Translations under genes and position numbers: made by a program
DNA from: Actinoplanes regularis
GTDB taxonomy: Bacteria > Actinomycetota > Actinomycetes > Mycobacteriales > Micromonosporaceae
Direction of reading: 5' to 3'
NCBI RefSeq assembly: GCF_900188005.1
Contig: NZ_FZNR01000035.1
Coordinates: 1 to 64,000, forward strand
Length of the DNA stretch: 64,000 nt
The notes under the pieces: model-generated
What the model was told of the DNA's origin: nothing
Databases searched by the model: none
The model's input: only the letters and a program-made list of their open reading frames with translations
In this document: one piece after another, positions 25,152-33,103 of the stretch
Layout of the letters: the number at the start of each line of letters is the position of its first letter
Position numbering within the stretch: position 1 is the stretch's first letter

Positions 25152-27458
25152 CTATCGCGTACTCACTCGACGTTGCCGCGGGCGGTCTCCGGTGGGAACG
25201 GTCAGCTCGGCGAGCATGTTGCGTACTCGCTCGCCGTCCGGATGACGCAGGTCGGTGCAGATCTCCAGCGCGTCCTGCCATGCCTGGCGTGCCAGGTCAG
25301 CCTGACCAGCGGCCCGTTGTGTCTCACCCAGGTGTATCAGGGTCTGCGCCAGGTAGTAGCGGTGGCCGAGGGCGCGGTACAGCACCATGGCTTGCTGATA
25401 GCAGTGCACCGCCCCCGCGTGGTCGTCGAGATGGTGCAGGGCGAAACCGATGCTGTCCCAGGCGTCAGCGGCACCGTCGTCGTCACCGATTCGGGTCATC
25501 AGGGCCAGCGCCCGCTGACAGTGGGCGCGAGCCTCGACGTAGTCACCGAGCAGTGCGTACAACCAACCGAGTCCATTGAGCAGGCGGCCCTGAAGGAACG
25601 CGTCGTCGACGGATGCGGCCATCTGCAGGGCCAGATGTAAGTGTTGCATGGCGCGCTCGGGGTCATCCTGCCGCTCGAACGTGATACCGATGATCTGTTG
25701 CGTCCGGGCCGCCGCCGCGGTGTCGGCCAAGTCGCTGAACCCCTTGTACGCCTGTTCCAGATGGTGGCGCGCCTGTACATGATCTACATCCACCATCGCC
25801 CGGCCTAGGAAGTGGTGCATGTACGCCAGTGCCACCACGTCCCCGAGTCGCTCCGCCGCCCGCAGCCCCCGACGGTGGGCGGCAATCGCCTCGTGCCAGT
25901 TGCCCCGGCGGTGAAGGAAGGTGTGCATGTTTGCCGCCAACTGCCAGACGTGCGTGTGGAAGCCGCCCTCCGCGGCGAGCCGCGTGACGGCGAGCAGTGT
26001 GGCGATCTCAGCCGTGAACCAGTCGGTCGGGTCGTGTTTGGCGGGTGGAACGACGGGTGCCGGACCTGAGAATGCCGGAACCATCGGTGGCCGGCGGTGC
26101 ACTTCCATCGCCTGGGCAGCGGCGTGACTGGCCTGTAGGTAGTGGTCGAGCATCCTCCGCACCGCCGAGTTCCGCTCCGACGGAGTTTCGGTCCGGTCGC
26201 CGAGCTCGCCGGCATAATCTCGCATGAGATCGTGGACCGCGTAGCGCCCGGGAGCGACCTCGGTGATCAAGCTGGAGTCGACGAGCTCCGTCAGCGCCGC
26301 TCGGGCCTGTTCTACGGTGCTGCTCGCCAAGCTGGCCGCCGCCGTTTCGTCGATGTCCGGGCCCGGGTGCAGGCCCAGTAGCCGGAAGAGTCGTTGCGCC
26401 AAATGCAGTTGTCGGTACGACCAGGAGAAGACGGTCCGCACGTCGCTGACCGCGTCGCCGCCCTGCAGCCGGTCAAGCCGATTGTCGGCGCCGCCCAACT
26501 GCTCAACGATGCTGGCCAGAGAGAAGTGCGGACGTAGCATGGCGCGGGCGGCGACAACGGCGAGCGCCAGCGGGAGGCGGGCGCAGCAGTCGATCATCGC
26601 GTCGACCGCCGCGGGTTCGGCGACCACCCGGCGCGCACCCAGCCTCGCGGTCAGGAGCGTTCGCGCCTCGTCGCGGGTGGGTAGATCCAGGGGGACGGCG
26701 ATCGCGCCCTCCACGGCGACCAGGCTGGTGAGCTGTCGCCGGCTGGTGACCAGCACCAGACAATCCGAGGTGCCGGGGATGAGCGGACGGACCTGTTCGG
26801 CATCGCGGGCGTTGTCGGCCAGCACGAGTATTCGCCGGCCGGCCAGGACAGTGCGGTAGAGGGCGACCTGCCCGGCGAGGTCTGCGGGGATCTTCCCCGC
26901 CGGGACTCCCAAGGCTTGGAGGAGGCCCAGGATCGCCGCACCGGGGCTCACGGCGGCCCCGGCCGGCCCGAATCCTCGTAGATCCACGAAAAGCTGCCCG
27001 TCCGGAAACCGGTCCGCGTTCTGGTGGGCCCAGTGGACGGCAAAGGTGGTCTTGCCGACGCCGGCGGTGCCCGATACCACGACAGCCCCGGGTCTCCCGT
27101 CGTTCAGCAGGGCAGTCAACTGGTCCAGGTAGGCGCCGCGACCGGCGAACGTCGACACCGGAAGTGGAAGTCCGCGCGGTACGCGGGCCTGTGCCGGATC
27201 GTCCAGCACCGGCGCGGTCGGTTCATCCGGATCGGTGGGCGTCTCCGCCGGCTCCATGATGCTCGCGCAGTAGTCGTCCCGTTCCTGCCCGGAAAGCCTC
27301 AGCGCGTCCGCCAGTAGCCGAACGGTGGCCGGTCGGGGTGTCCTGCGTCCTGTCTCGATGGCCCGGACTGCTCGGGAGCTGACGCCCGCCCGTTCCGCGA
27401 GTTCCTCCTGCGAAATAGCCAGCCGGCCGCGGTATGTACGCGTCAGTTTTCCGATCAA
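25152..27458 (-). CDS. AfsR-like regulator: XRE helix-turn-helix, NB-ARC ATPase and TPR repeats
   Basis: Start placed at TTG 27458, after AAAGGG; longer versions are possible. About 768 residues. An XRE-type helix-turn-helix lies at the N-terminus (S-Q-E-E-L-A-E-R-A-G-V-S-S-R-A-V-R-A-I-E-T-G-R-R-T-P). An NB-ARC/STAND ATPase follows (Walker A G-T-A-G-V-G-K-T-T about residue 115; R-I-L-V-L-A-D-N-A Walker B; V-T-S-R-R sensor), then six or more TPR units (G-L-G-W-L-Y-A-L-L-G-D-Y-V-E-A-R, H-L-D-D-H-A-G-A-V-H-C-Y-Q-Q-A). It lacks the SARP DNA-binding and BTAD part of AfsR, the HTH replacing it. Divergent from the I36-type gene at 27667 across a region with 11-bp direct repeats that may be its target. 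A piece of a paralogue lies at 60521-60613. Confidence 0.92.
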   Translation of the reverse strand: MIGKLTRTYRGRLAISQEELAERAGVSSRAVRAIETGRRTPRPATVRLLADALRLSGQERDDYCASIMEPAETPTDPDEPTAPVLDDPAQARVPRGLPLPVSTFAGRGAYLDQLTALLNDGRPGAVVVSGTAGVGKTTFAVHWAHQNADRFPDGQLFVDLRGFGPAGAAVSPGAAILGLLQALGVPAGKIPADLAGQVALYRTVLAGRRILVLADNARDAEQVRPLIPGTSDCLVLVTSRRQLTSLVAVEGAIAVPLDLPTRDEARTLLTARLGARRVVAEPAAVDAMIDCCARLPLALAVVAARAMLRPHFSLASIVEQLGGADNRLDRLQGGDAVSDVRTVFSWSYRQLHLAQRLFRLLGLHPGPDIDETAAASLASSTVEQARAALTELVDSSLITEVAPGRYAVHDLMRDYAGELGDRTETPSERNSAVRRMLDHYLQASHAAAQAMEVHRRPPMVPAFSGPAPVVPPAKHDPTDWFTAEIATLLAVTRLAAEGGFHTHVWQLAANMHTFLHRRGNWHEAIAAHRRGLRAAERLGDVVALAYMHHFLGRAMVDVDHVQARHHLEQAYKGFSDLADTAAAARTQQIIGITFERQDDPERAMQHLHLALQMAASVDDAFLQGRLLNGLGWLYALLGDYVEARAHCQRALALMTRIGDDDGAADAWDSIGFALHHLDDHAGAVHCYQQAMVLYRALGHRYYLAQTLIHLGETQRAAGQADLARQAWQDALEICTDLRHPDGERVRNMLAELTVPTGDRPRQRRVSTR

Positions 27459-27550
27459 CAGTGTCCCTTTCGACGACCATTTCGATGCTTGGACATCGAA
27501 GCGACAAGGTCGCTCACAGGTGAGACCGGCACCAAAAAGATCCATTCAAA

Positions 27551-27583
27551 ACGTCCGGTCGACGTCCGGTGGACGTCCTGTTC
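27551..27583. repeat. Three 11-bp tandem direct repeats in a divergent promoter region
   Basis: ACGTCCGGTCG, ACGTCCGGTGG and ACGTCCTGTTC follow one another without gaps. Three heptamer-like units at 11-bp pitch is the arrangement bound by AfsR/SARP proteins. They lie between the AfsR-like gene and the inhibitor-like gene. Confidence 0.6.
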
Positions 27584-27617
27584 ACGCGGTCGACCTTATC
27601 CGACAGTAGATAGGTCT

Positions 27618-27631
27618 TCACCGATCGGTGA
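27618..27631. promoter_or_regulatory. 14-bp perfect palindrome upstream of the I36-like gene
   Basis: TCACCGATCGGTGA is a perfect palindrome about 36 bp before GTG 27667, a position fitting a repressor or activator site over the core promoter. Confidence 0.4.
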
Positions 27632-27666
27632 GACATCCCACATAAGACCCATGGGAGGGTTTTAAC

Positions 27667-28038
27667 GTGCGCAAAATGATCCGGGCCGCCGCGCTGGCCG
27701 CGCTTACCCTCATCGCTGGCGCCGCCGTGCAGACGGCCGCGACAGGAGCGGCGCATGCCGACTACAGGGACTGCCCCGATCGCTACCTCTGCCTCTGGGG
27801 AGACGGCAACTATGAGGGCCGTTACACGTTCTATCCCGAGGGCAACCTATTCGTACGCAATATCGGCGATCGTATGAACGACCTCACCACCTCGATCTGG
27901 AACCGCACCGGTCGCACCGTCTGCTTCTACAACGACATCAACTACCAGGGCCAGCTGTTCTGCATGGGCGCAGGCGGCTCGAGCGCCAACGTCGGCTCCG
28001 GCGCAAACGACCGGATCAGCTCTTTCCAGCCCTTCTGA
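27667..28038 (+). CDS. Secreted peptidase-inhibitor I36 / beta-gamma-crystallin-like protein
   Basis: GTG start after GGGAGGG. 123 residues: Sec signal peptide (about 1-31, A-H-A-D cut), then a small domain with D-C-P-D-R-Y-L-C-L-W-G-D-G-N-Y-E-G-R and a second half C-F-Y-N-D-I-N-Y-Q-G, the crystallin-like Greek-key pattern of Streptomyces metalloproteinase inhibitor (I36) relatives. Four cysteines probably form two disulfides. Whether it inhibits a peptidase is unknown; many actinomycete homologues are only annotated by similarity. A strong terminator follows, so it is monocistronic. Confidence 0.85.
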   Translation: MRKMIRAAALAALTLIAGAAVQTAATGAAHADYRDCPDRYLCLWGDGNYEGRYTFYPEGNLFVRNIGDRMNDLTTSIWNRTGRTVCFYNDINYQGQLFCMGAGGSSANVGSGANDRISSFQPF

Positions 28039-28094
28039 CCGACGGTCCGGTCGGCTGGCACCAGGCCGTCACCGCCGCCGGCGGCGAGCAGACG

Positions 28095-28133
28095 AAGCGC
28101 CCGGTCGACCCTCGCGGGGTCGACCGGGCGCTT
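28095..28133 (+). terminator. Hairpin terminator after the I36-like gene
   Basis: A 17-bp perfect stem (arm 28095-28111, AAGCGCCCGGTCGACCC; complement 28117-28133) with a 5-base TCGCG loop, 57 bp downstream of the stop codon. Confidence 0.85.
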
Positions 28134-28259
28134 GGCGTGGGTAAATTTCGCCACGACCATAATGCGACGTCGACAGAATCCGAACGCGACGACTGGATCG
28201 AGGTGTGCGATCCGCTCAAGATCAGCCATTCAGAAGCGGCTCGCATCGCACCAGCGGGT

Positions 28260-28665
28260 TAACAAGAGAACGTATCGGGTCGTCAATGGTGAACAAATCG
28301 AGGGCCTCTGGCGGCCGATTTCATCCGCGACGGCCCCACCTGTTTTCTGACGGACCTGCTGATTTTCGCTGACGGCACGATCGAATGCCGGGACCGGGCA
28401 GATCTCGACGAATATGACAGAAGCTGGGGTCGGGATGGGTCGCCACGCATCTCGAACCGGATATGCAAGCTTCGGCTCACCATCTCGCGAGCCGGCGCTT
28501 CGACGAGCCGTAGATGTGGGCGACAGCCGAGGAACCCATCGGAGAGGCCGCCGACGAGATCGATCGACTGCGGCTGCAACGCACCCGGAACCCGCTCGAC
28601 GAACTCGGCTTCGATGCCGAGATGGTTAATGAAGGGGATGTTGACCACCCTCTTCCGAGCTCATG
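28260..28665 (+). pseudogene. Frameshifted remnant of a small uncharacterised protein gene
   Basis: Coding-like residues run through three frames: R-T-Y-R-V-V-N-G-E-Q-I-E-G near 28268, then G-P-T-C-F-L-T-D-L-L-I-F-A-D-G-T-I-E-C near 28330-28390, then T-A-E-E-P-I-G-E-A-A-D-E-I-D-R-L near 28520-28570, ending at TGA about 28665. The series resembles actinobacterial proteins of unknown function with an F-x-S/T-D-L-x-x-F-A-D-G-x-I-x-C core. The frame changes are clear; the family assignment is weak. Confidence 0.35.
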
Positions 28666-28767
28666 ATCCTCGCAGATCGGAGGTGCAGGCCAATGCCGTC
28701 GCCTCGCTGGCCCCGCGCCCGGACGGGGTGCCGGCGGATGGTCCGGCGGCACCCCGGTATGCGGCCC

Positions 28768-30075
28768 TCAGGCCGTACTGCAGGCGGTGCCGTTGAGCGT
28801 GAATGTGGACGGAGTGCCGGTGTTTCCGGCGTGGGTGGCTTGGAAGCCGACGGTTACCGATCCGCCGGCCGGGATGGCGCCGTTGTACGCCGCGTTCCTG
28901 GCGGTCACCTGGCCGGAGGTCGGCGAGTAGGTGGCGTTCCAGCCGGAGGTGATGGTCTGCCCGGCCGGCAGGGTGAAGACCAGCGACCAGCCGTTGACGG
29001 CGGCGGCGCCGGTGTTCGTGATGACGAGGTTTTCGGTCAGGCCGGAGTTCCACGCGTTCACAGTCGCCGCGACGCGGCACGCGCCCGTGGCCGGCGGGTT
29101 CGACGGCGGGTTCGACGGCGGTGTGGAGGTCGGCGGGGTGCCGCCGGTGAGGCCGAAGAACGAGATCGCGTACGCGGCCATGCCGGTGGCCGGCAGGCTG
29201 TGCCCGGCGCCTTGGATGCTGTACGCCTCCACCTGAACCGTCCCGGAGCTGTCGGTGTAGCGGCGGCGGTTCCAGCTGGACTGCGGCGTGTCGGTCGAGG
29301 CCGGTGTCTGGCTCAGCCCGAACACGTTGGTCCATTGTTCGATCTCTTCTTGCAGCAGCGAGTACGGCACGAGGGTGTCGCTGGTGCCGTGCCACAGCTG
29401 CACGCGTGGGCGCGGGCCGGTGTAGCCCGGGTAGGCCTGCCGGACCGCGTCGCCCCACTGCTGCGGGGTCCGGTCCATGCCGCCGCCGGTGCATTTGCTG
29501 CTGCCCGGGGGATAGTCGGCGGCGTTGGCGAAACAGGTGAACGGTACGCCCATGAACGCGGCCCCGGCTTTGAAGACGTCGGGGTAGAGGGCGAGCATCT
29601 CGTTGGTCATCATGCCGCCGGACGAGCTGCCTGTCGCGTAGACCCGGTTCGGGTCGCCGCCGTACTGCCGTTCGGCGTAGGTGACCATCGAGACTATCGA
29701 CACCGGATCGCTGCCGCCGCCGCGGCGTTTGGCGGCGTCCGACCAGGTGTCGAAGCAGTTGCCGAAACCGGCCTGCTGGGTGGCGGTGGGATAGATGACC
29801 AGGAACCCGTAACGGTCGGCCAGTCCGGCGAATTCGCTGCTGGAGTAGAAACCCGGCCCGGAGCCGCCGCAGCCGTGCATGGCCACCACGATGGCGGGGT
29901 TGGCCGGGCGGCTGTCCGGGACGTAGATGTGCATGCGCATGCCGCCGGGGTTGTCGCCGAACGCCGTGACCTCGGTCAGCGAGGCGGCGAACGCGGGCCG
30001 CGCCGCGGGGACGGCCAGCCCGGCGACGGCCAGCGCGGTCGCGGCGGCGAGCAGGAGCGTTCTTCGGATCTTCAT
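28768..30075 (-). CDS. Secreted PHB-depolymerase-family esterase with C-terminal CBM2
   Basis: Start at ATG 30075 with GAAGGAG upstream; 435 residues. Signal peptide (about 1-30). Alpha/beta-hydrolase of the LpqC / short-chain PHA depolymerase / feruloyl-esterase group: M-H-G-C-G-G-S-G oxyanion region, nucleophile in G-S-S-S-G-G, Asp in H-G-T-S-D-T-L-V-P, and His in G-A-G-H-S-L-P. A Pro/Thr/Ser linker (about 320-335) leads to a family-2 cellulose-binding module (C-R-V-A-A-T-V-N-A-W-N-S-G-L-T, closing N-G-T-A-C). The CBM suggests action on plant cell-wall esters such as acetyl- or feruloyl-xylan rather than PHB; this is inference. Divergent from a PaaX-type regulator that could control it. Confidence 0.93.
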   Translation of the reverse strand: MKIRRTLLLAAATALAVAGLAVPAARPAFAASLTEVTAFGDNPGGMRMHIYVPDSRPANPAIVVAMHGCGGSGPGFYSSSEFAGLADRYGFLVIYPTATQQAGFGNCFDTWSDAAKRRGGGSDPVSIVSMVTYAERQYGGDPNRVYATGSSSGGMMTNEMLALYPDVFKAGAAFMGVPFTCFANAADYPPGSSKCTGGGMDRTPQQWGDAVRQAYPGYTGPRPRVQLWHGTSDTLVPYSLLQEEIEQWTNVFGLSQTPASTDTPQSSWNRRRYTDSSGTVQVEAYSIQGAGHSLPATGMAAYAISFFGLTGGTPPTSTPPSNPPSNPPATGACRVAATVNAWNSGLTENLVITNTGAAAVNGWSLVFTLPAGQTITSGWNATYSPTSGQVTARNAAYNGAIPAGGSVTVGFQATHAGNTGTPSTFTLNGTACSTA

Positions 30076-30307
30076 GGCTTGACTCCTTCGTTTCCCGCAC
30101 GCAGACGGGGATGGCCGCCCGCGCGGAGGACGGCGCGGAGGCTGCCGCTGTGGCAGGTGGGGATAGGGGCACACATGGCGCGCCGGCCGAGAGAAGGCCG
30201 CGCCGAGGTGGTGCATGACATGCCGCGGTAACCGGTCCGCCACCATTGCGTGACACATATCTTTCACCTGGGTCAGGAAACTGTCAATCGACGATCCTCG
30301 ATCAAGT

Positions 30308-30322
30308 AGGGTTGCGAACCCT
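30308..30322. promoter_or_regulatory. Inverted repeat AGGGTT-GCG-AACCCT before the PaaX-type gene
   Basis: Six-base arms with a three-base centre, ending 13 bp before the GTG start of the PaaX-type regulator. The position fits autorepression. The divergent region 30076-30335 otherwise shows no gene. Confidence 0.45.
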
Positions 30323-30335
30323 TAGAGTCGTCCAT

Positions 30336-31286
30336 GTGACCAGCCCGTACGACATCGACGAGATCTTTCCGCAGGACTCGACCGGCCCGGTGCGGCTGCC
30401 GCGGCGGCAGGCCGGCAACTCGCCGCAGGGCCTGGCGGTCACCTTGCTGGCGGACTACACGCTGCGGTCGAGAGCCTGGCTACCGTCCGCGGCCATCGTT
30501 GCCCTGCTTGCCGAGGCCGGGGTCAGTCAGGCGGGCGCCCGGACGGCGATCAGCCGGCTCGCCCGTCGCGGCGTGCTCGAGAGTCACCGCCAGGGCCGGC
30601 GCAGCTCCTATCGGCTGACCCCGGCGGCCGCTGCCTTCCTGGTGGTCGGTGGCTGTGCCATCGTCTCGCCGGTCGGAACGCGGCCGTGGGACGAGCAGTG
30701 GACGCTGATCGCCTTCTCGCTGCCGCAGGAGGAAGGTGCGCTGCGGCGGGGGCTGCGCGGCCAACTGCGGTGGATGGGCTTCGCGCCGCTGTACGACGGA
30801 CTGTGGATCTCCCCGCACGACCTCAGCGAGAAAGCCAAGTCCCGGCTCGCCGAGCTCGCCCTCGGCACCCTGACCGTCTTCCGCGCTCGGCACGTGGAAC
30901 TGGACGCGGCGAGCCGCCGGAATCCGCTCGACGCCTGGGACACCGGCGACATCTCGCGGCAGTACGAATCCTTCATCCGCCAGTGGAGCGCGACCGCGCC
31001 TCGCGCGGCCGCCGGGCAGATCGCCGGCGCCGAGGCCGTCCGCGCCCGCACCGAGGTGATGGACACCTACCGTCGGCTGCCCATTCTCGACCCTCAGCTA
31101 CCCGCCCGGCTGCTGCCGCCGGGATGGTTGCGGGAACCGGCCCGCGAGCTGTTCACCGCCGTCTACGACGGCTTGGCCCGGGCCGCTGAGGATCATGTGC
31201 GCTCGGTGGCCGGCCGGTACGCCGAGGAGCAGATCGCCGGCTTGGGCGCGCACACGGTCGCCGACCTGGCGACCGGCTTCTCCTGA
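30336..31286 (+). CDS. PaaX-family transcriptional repressor
   Basis: Start at GTG 30336; 316 residues. N-terminal winged helix (S-Q-A-G-A-R-T-A-I-S-R-L-A-R-R-G-V-L), central PaaX-like domain with W-D-E-Q-W-T-L-I-A-F-S-L-P, and the PaaX C-terminal segment with E-V-M-D-T-Y-R-R-L-P-I-L-D-P-Q-L-P. PaaX represses phenylacetyl-CoA degradation genes and responds to phenylacetyl-CoA, but no paa genes are here. A local role over the divergent esterase is possible. Confidence 0.9.
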   Translation: MTSPYDIDEIFPQDSTGPVRLPRRQAGNSPQGLAVTLLADYTLRSRAWLPSAAIVALLAEAGVSQAGARTAISRLARRGVLESHRQGRRSSYRLTPAAAAFLVVGGCAIVSPVGTRPWDEQWTLIAFSLPQEEGALRRGLRGQLRWMGFAPLYDGLWISPHDLSEKAKSRLAELALGTLTVFRARHVELDAASRRNPLDAWDTGDISRQYESFIRQWSATAPRAAAGQIAGAEAVRARTEVMDTYRRLPILDPQLPARLLPPGWLREPARELFTAVYDGLARAAEDHVRSVAGRYAEEQIAGLGAHTVADLATGFS

Positions 31287-31313
31287 GCGCGCCGGGCGGG
31301 AGCTCGGGGATCG

Positions 31314-31340
31314 ACCTGCCAGGGTAGAGGCCTGGCAGGT
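31314..31340. terminator. Bidirectional hairpin between convergent genes
   Basis: Perfect 10-bp arms (ACCTGCCAGG and CCTGGCAGGT) with a 7-base loop, located between the paaX-type stop and the stop of the minus-strand membrane protein. Confidence 0.7.
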
Positions 31341-31346
31341 CCTGGC

Positions 31347-31823
31347 TTACGGGTCGACCTTCAGCGTCCGTGTACGGGGGACGCCGGCCAGGATGTACCC
31401 GCTCTTCCAGGCGCCGATCGCGCCGGTCAGAGCCACCAGAGCGATCGCCGCCCAGCTCAACGGCGGGTCGGGCCAGTTGTCCCACCCGACACCCGCCACG
31501 AGGAAGGGCAGACTCATCGCGGCACCGCACGCCGCCGCGCAGGCCGATCGGCCGAGGACCGGACGCCGGCGCAACCGGGCTGCCGCCGGCATCAGGACCA
31601 GACCGGCCACGAATCCCGTGATCGCCCCGACCAGGGCACCGACGATCGCCGCCAGCACGAAACCGCTCATGTTCCCGGTCATCCGGATCTCGTCGTCGCG
31701 GTAGCCGCTGACGAGCAACCCACCAACGAGGAAGAGGCACAGGACGGTGAATCCGGTGACGGCCCCCGTGACGGCTCCGACAGCGACTCCCCGGCCGACC
31801 ACACCGGTGTCGATCTTCTGCAC
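31347..31823 (-). CDS. Small four-helix membrane protein of unknown function
   Basis: GTG start at 31823, 158 residues. Four hydrophobic segments (about residues 15-38, 52-76, 90-110 and 118-142) separated by short charged loops, Gly/Ala/Val-rich. No family recognised. Upstream lies the MarR remnant, 4 bp away. Confidence 0.7.
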   Translation of the reverse strand: MQKIDTGVVGRGVAVGAVTGAVTGFTVLCLFLVGGLLVSGYRDDEIRMTGNMSGFVLAAIVGALVGAITGFVAGLVLMPAAARLRRRPVLGRSACAAACGAAMSLPFLVAGVGWDNWPDPPLSWAAIALVALTGAIGAWKSGYILAGVPRTRTLKVDP

Positions 31824-31827
31824 GCAG

Positions 31828-32046
31828 TCACCCTAGCGACTCCCGGCAATCCGATCTCCGCTGCACGTCCACGGCCTCAACTCGGACGGCACGGGAGTCC
31901 TCGGGATCGGGCCCGCGCTCTACCAGGCCGCTGCGCTCGCTGCGGTCCACCAGGCCGGTCGGGCTCGACTTGGCCAGGCCCAGCACCGCACCCAGTTCGC
32001 TCATGCCGTACGGCCGCGCTATCGGGCATGAGCCATCGATGGTCAA
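31828..32046 (-). pseudogene. MarR-family regulator fragment
   Basis: Only the recognition-helix and wing part survives: M-S-E-L-G-A-V-L-G-L-A-K-S-S-P-T-G-L-V-D-R followed by G-L-V-E-R-G-P-D-P-E-D-S-R-A-V-R-V. This matches the middle of MarR proteins of the MSELG / SSLTGLVDR group. The N-terminal helices and the C-terminal dimerisation helices are missing, and the frame ends early, so it is a truncated gene. Confidence 0.6.
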
Positions 32047-32085
32047 CGGAGTGCCTGCGGGTCCCGCCGATCGGCACGTACGGGT

Positions 32086-33051
32086 TCAGCCGCCCACCAG
32101 CCGGGTCACGTCCGGAACGGTTTTCAGGTAGCCGTACTTGAGCGCGAGCTCCGCGGTACGCCGCAGCAGAGGAGCGCCTACGTCGGTGCTCCATTCGGGC
32201 AGCACGACGCGGGCGGCGACCTCCGGCGTGAGTTTGACGTAGTTCGGCAGGATTCCCCGGACCTCGTCGGGATGGCTCTGTGCGTACGCCAAAGATTCGT
32301 TCATCCCCTGCCGGAAGCGGTCTACGACGTCCGGATCGGACGCCGCGAACGACTCGCTGGTGAAGTAGGAAGCGACTGGGAAGTGGGGCGCCACCAGCGG
32401 ATAGGGGCGCAGCACCAGCTTCGCGTCGCCGGCCGCCTTGATGGCGCTCGCGAACGGTTCCACGGCGAAGACCGCGTCCACCCGGCGCTGTGCCAAGGCG
32501 GCAGCCATGTCTGGGAACGGGATCTCGACGTACTTGATCCGGGCGATGTCGACACCGCTCGCCTGCAACGCCGCGTTGATCGACAGGGGTCCCACATTGT
32601 TGAGGTTGTTGACCGCGATGCTCTTGCCCGCGAGGTCCGCGGGCGAGCCGATCGCGCTGTCCCCGGGTGCGAAGACCGCCGCGTAATCGCCCTCGGACGC
32701 CTGGTTTCCCGCCGCGACTATGCGCAACGGAAGGCCCTTGGCGGTCGCGATGAGCAGCGAGGTGTTGTTGGAGAAGCCGATGCGCTGGCTGCCGGCGACC
32801 ACCGCCGCAATGATGATGGAGCCGCCCTGGCTCGGCTTCGGCGTCACCTCGAGTTTCCGCGAGGAGAAGAAGCCCTTCGCGATTCCGAGATAGAGCGGGG
32901 CGACGTCGATGACGGGCACCACTCCGACCTCCAGCCGGGTGACGGAGTCGTCGGCGGAATCGGAGCACGCCGCCGCGCCGGTGACCAGCAGGGCGGACAG
33001 CAGGGTGGCCAGCGCGCGGCGGACGGGGATCACGTCATACCCCCAAGTCAC
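32086..33051 (-). CDS. ABC transporter substrate-binding lipoprotein, SsuA/TauA/NMT1-like
   Basis: GTG 33051 follows GAGGA; a second GTG at 33033 is equally possible. About 321 residues. Signal peptide ending T-G-A-A-A-C (lipobox) near residue 29, then a periplasmic-binding type II fold: V-P-V-I-D-V-A-P-L-Y-L-G-I-A-K-G-F-F, G-S-I-I-I-A-A-V-V-A-G, G-K-S-I-A-V-N-N-L-N-N and D-A-V-F-A-V-E-P-F. The family binds sulfonates, nitrate or pyrimidine precursors. No permease or ATPase gene accompanies it, so it must work with a system encoded elsewhere. Confidence 0.88.
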   Translation of the reverse strand: MTWGYDVIPVRRALATLLSALLVTGAAACSDSADDSVTRLEVGVVPVIDVAPLYLGIAKGFFSSRKLEVTPKPSQGGSIIIAAVVAGSQRIGFSNNTSLLIATAKGLPLRIVAAGNQASEGDYAAVFAPGDSAIGSPADLAGKSIAVNNLNNVGPLSINAALQASGVDIARIKYVEIPFPDMAAALAQRRVDAVFAVEPFASAIKAAGDAKLVLRPYPLVAPHFPVASYFTSESFAASDPDVVDRFRQGMNESLAYAQSHPDEVRGILPNYVKLTPEVAARVVLPEWSTDVGAPLLRRTAELALKYGYLKTVPDVTRLVGG

Positions 33052-33103
33052 GTGTTCCTCTTTTACCGGACGAGCCTAGCGATAAATCGTCAGCCGTCAA
33101 TTT

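Noticed and set aside
28663..30231. Long + strand frame opposite the secreted esterase
   Set aside because: Low-complexity Gly/Arg/Val composition with no motif; the minus strand has signal peptide, alpha/beta-hydrolase and CBM2 motifs.
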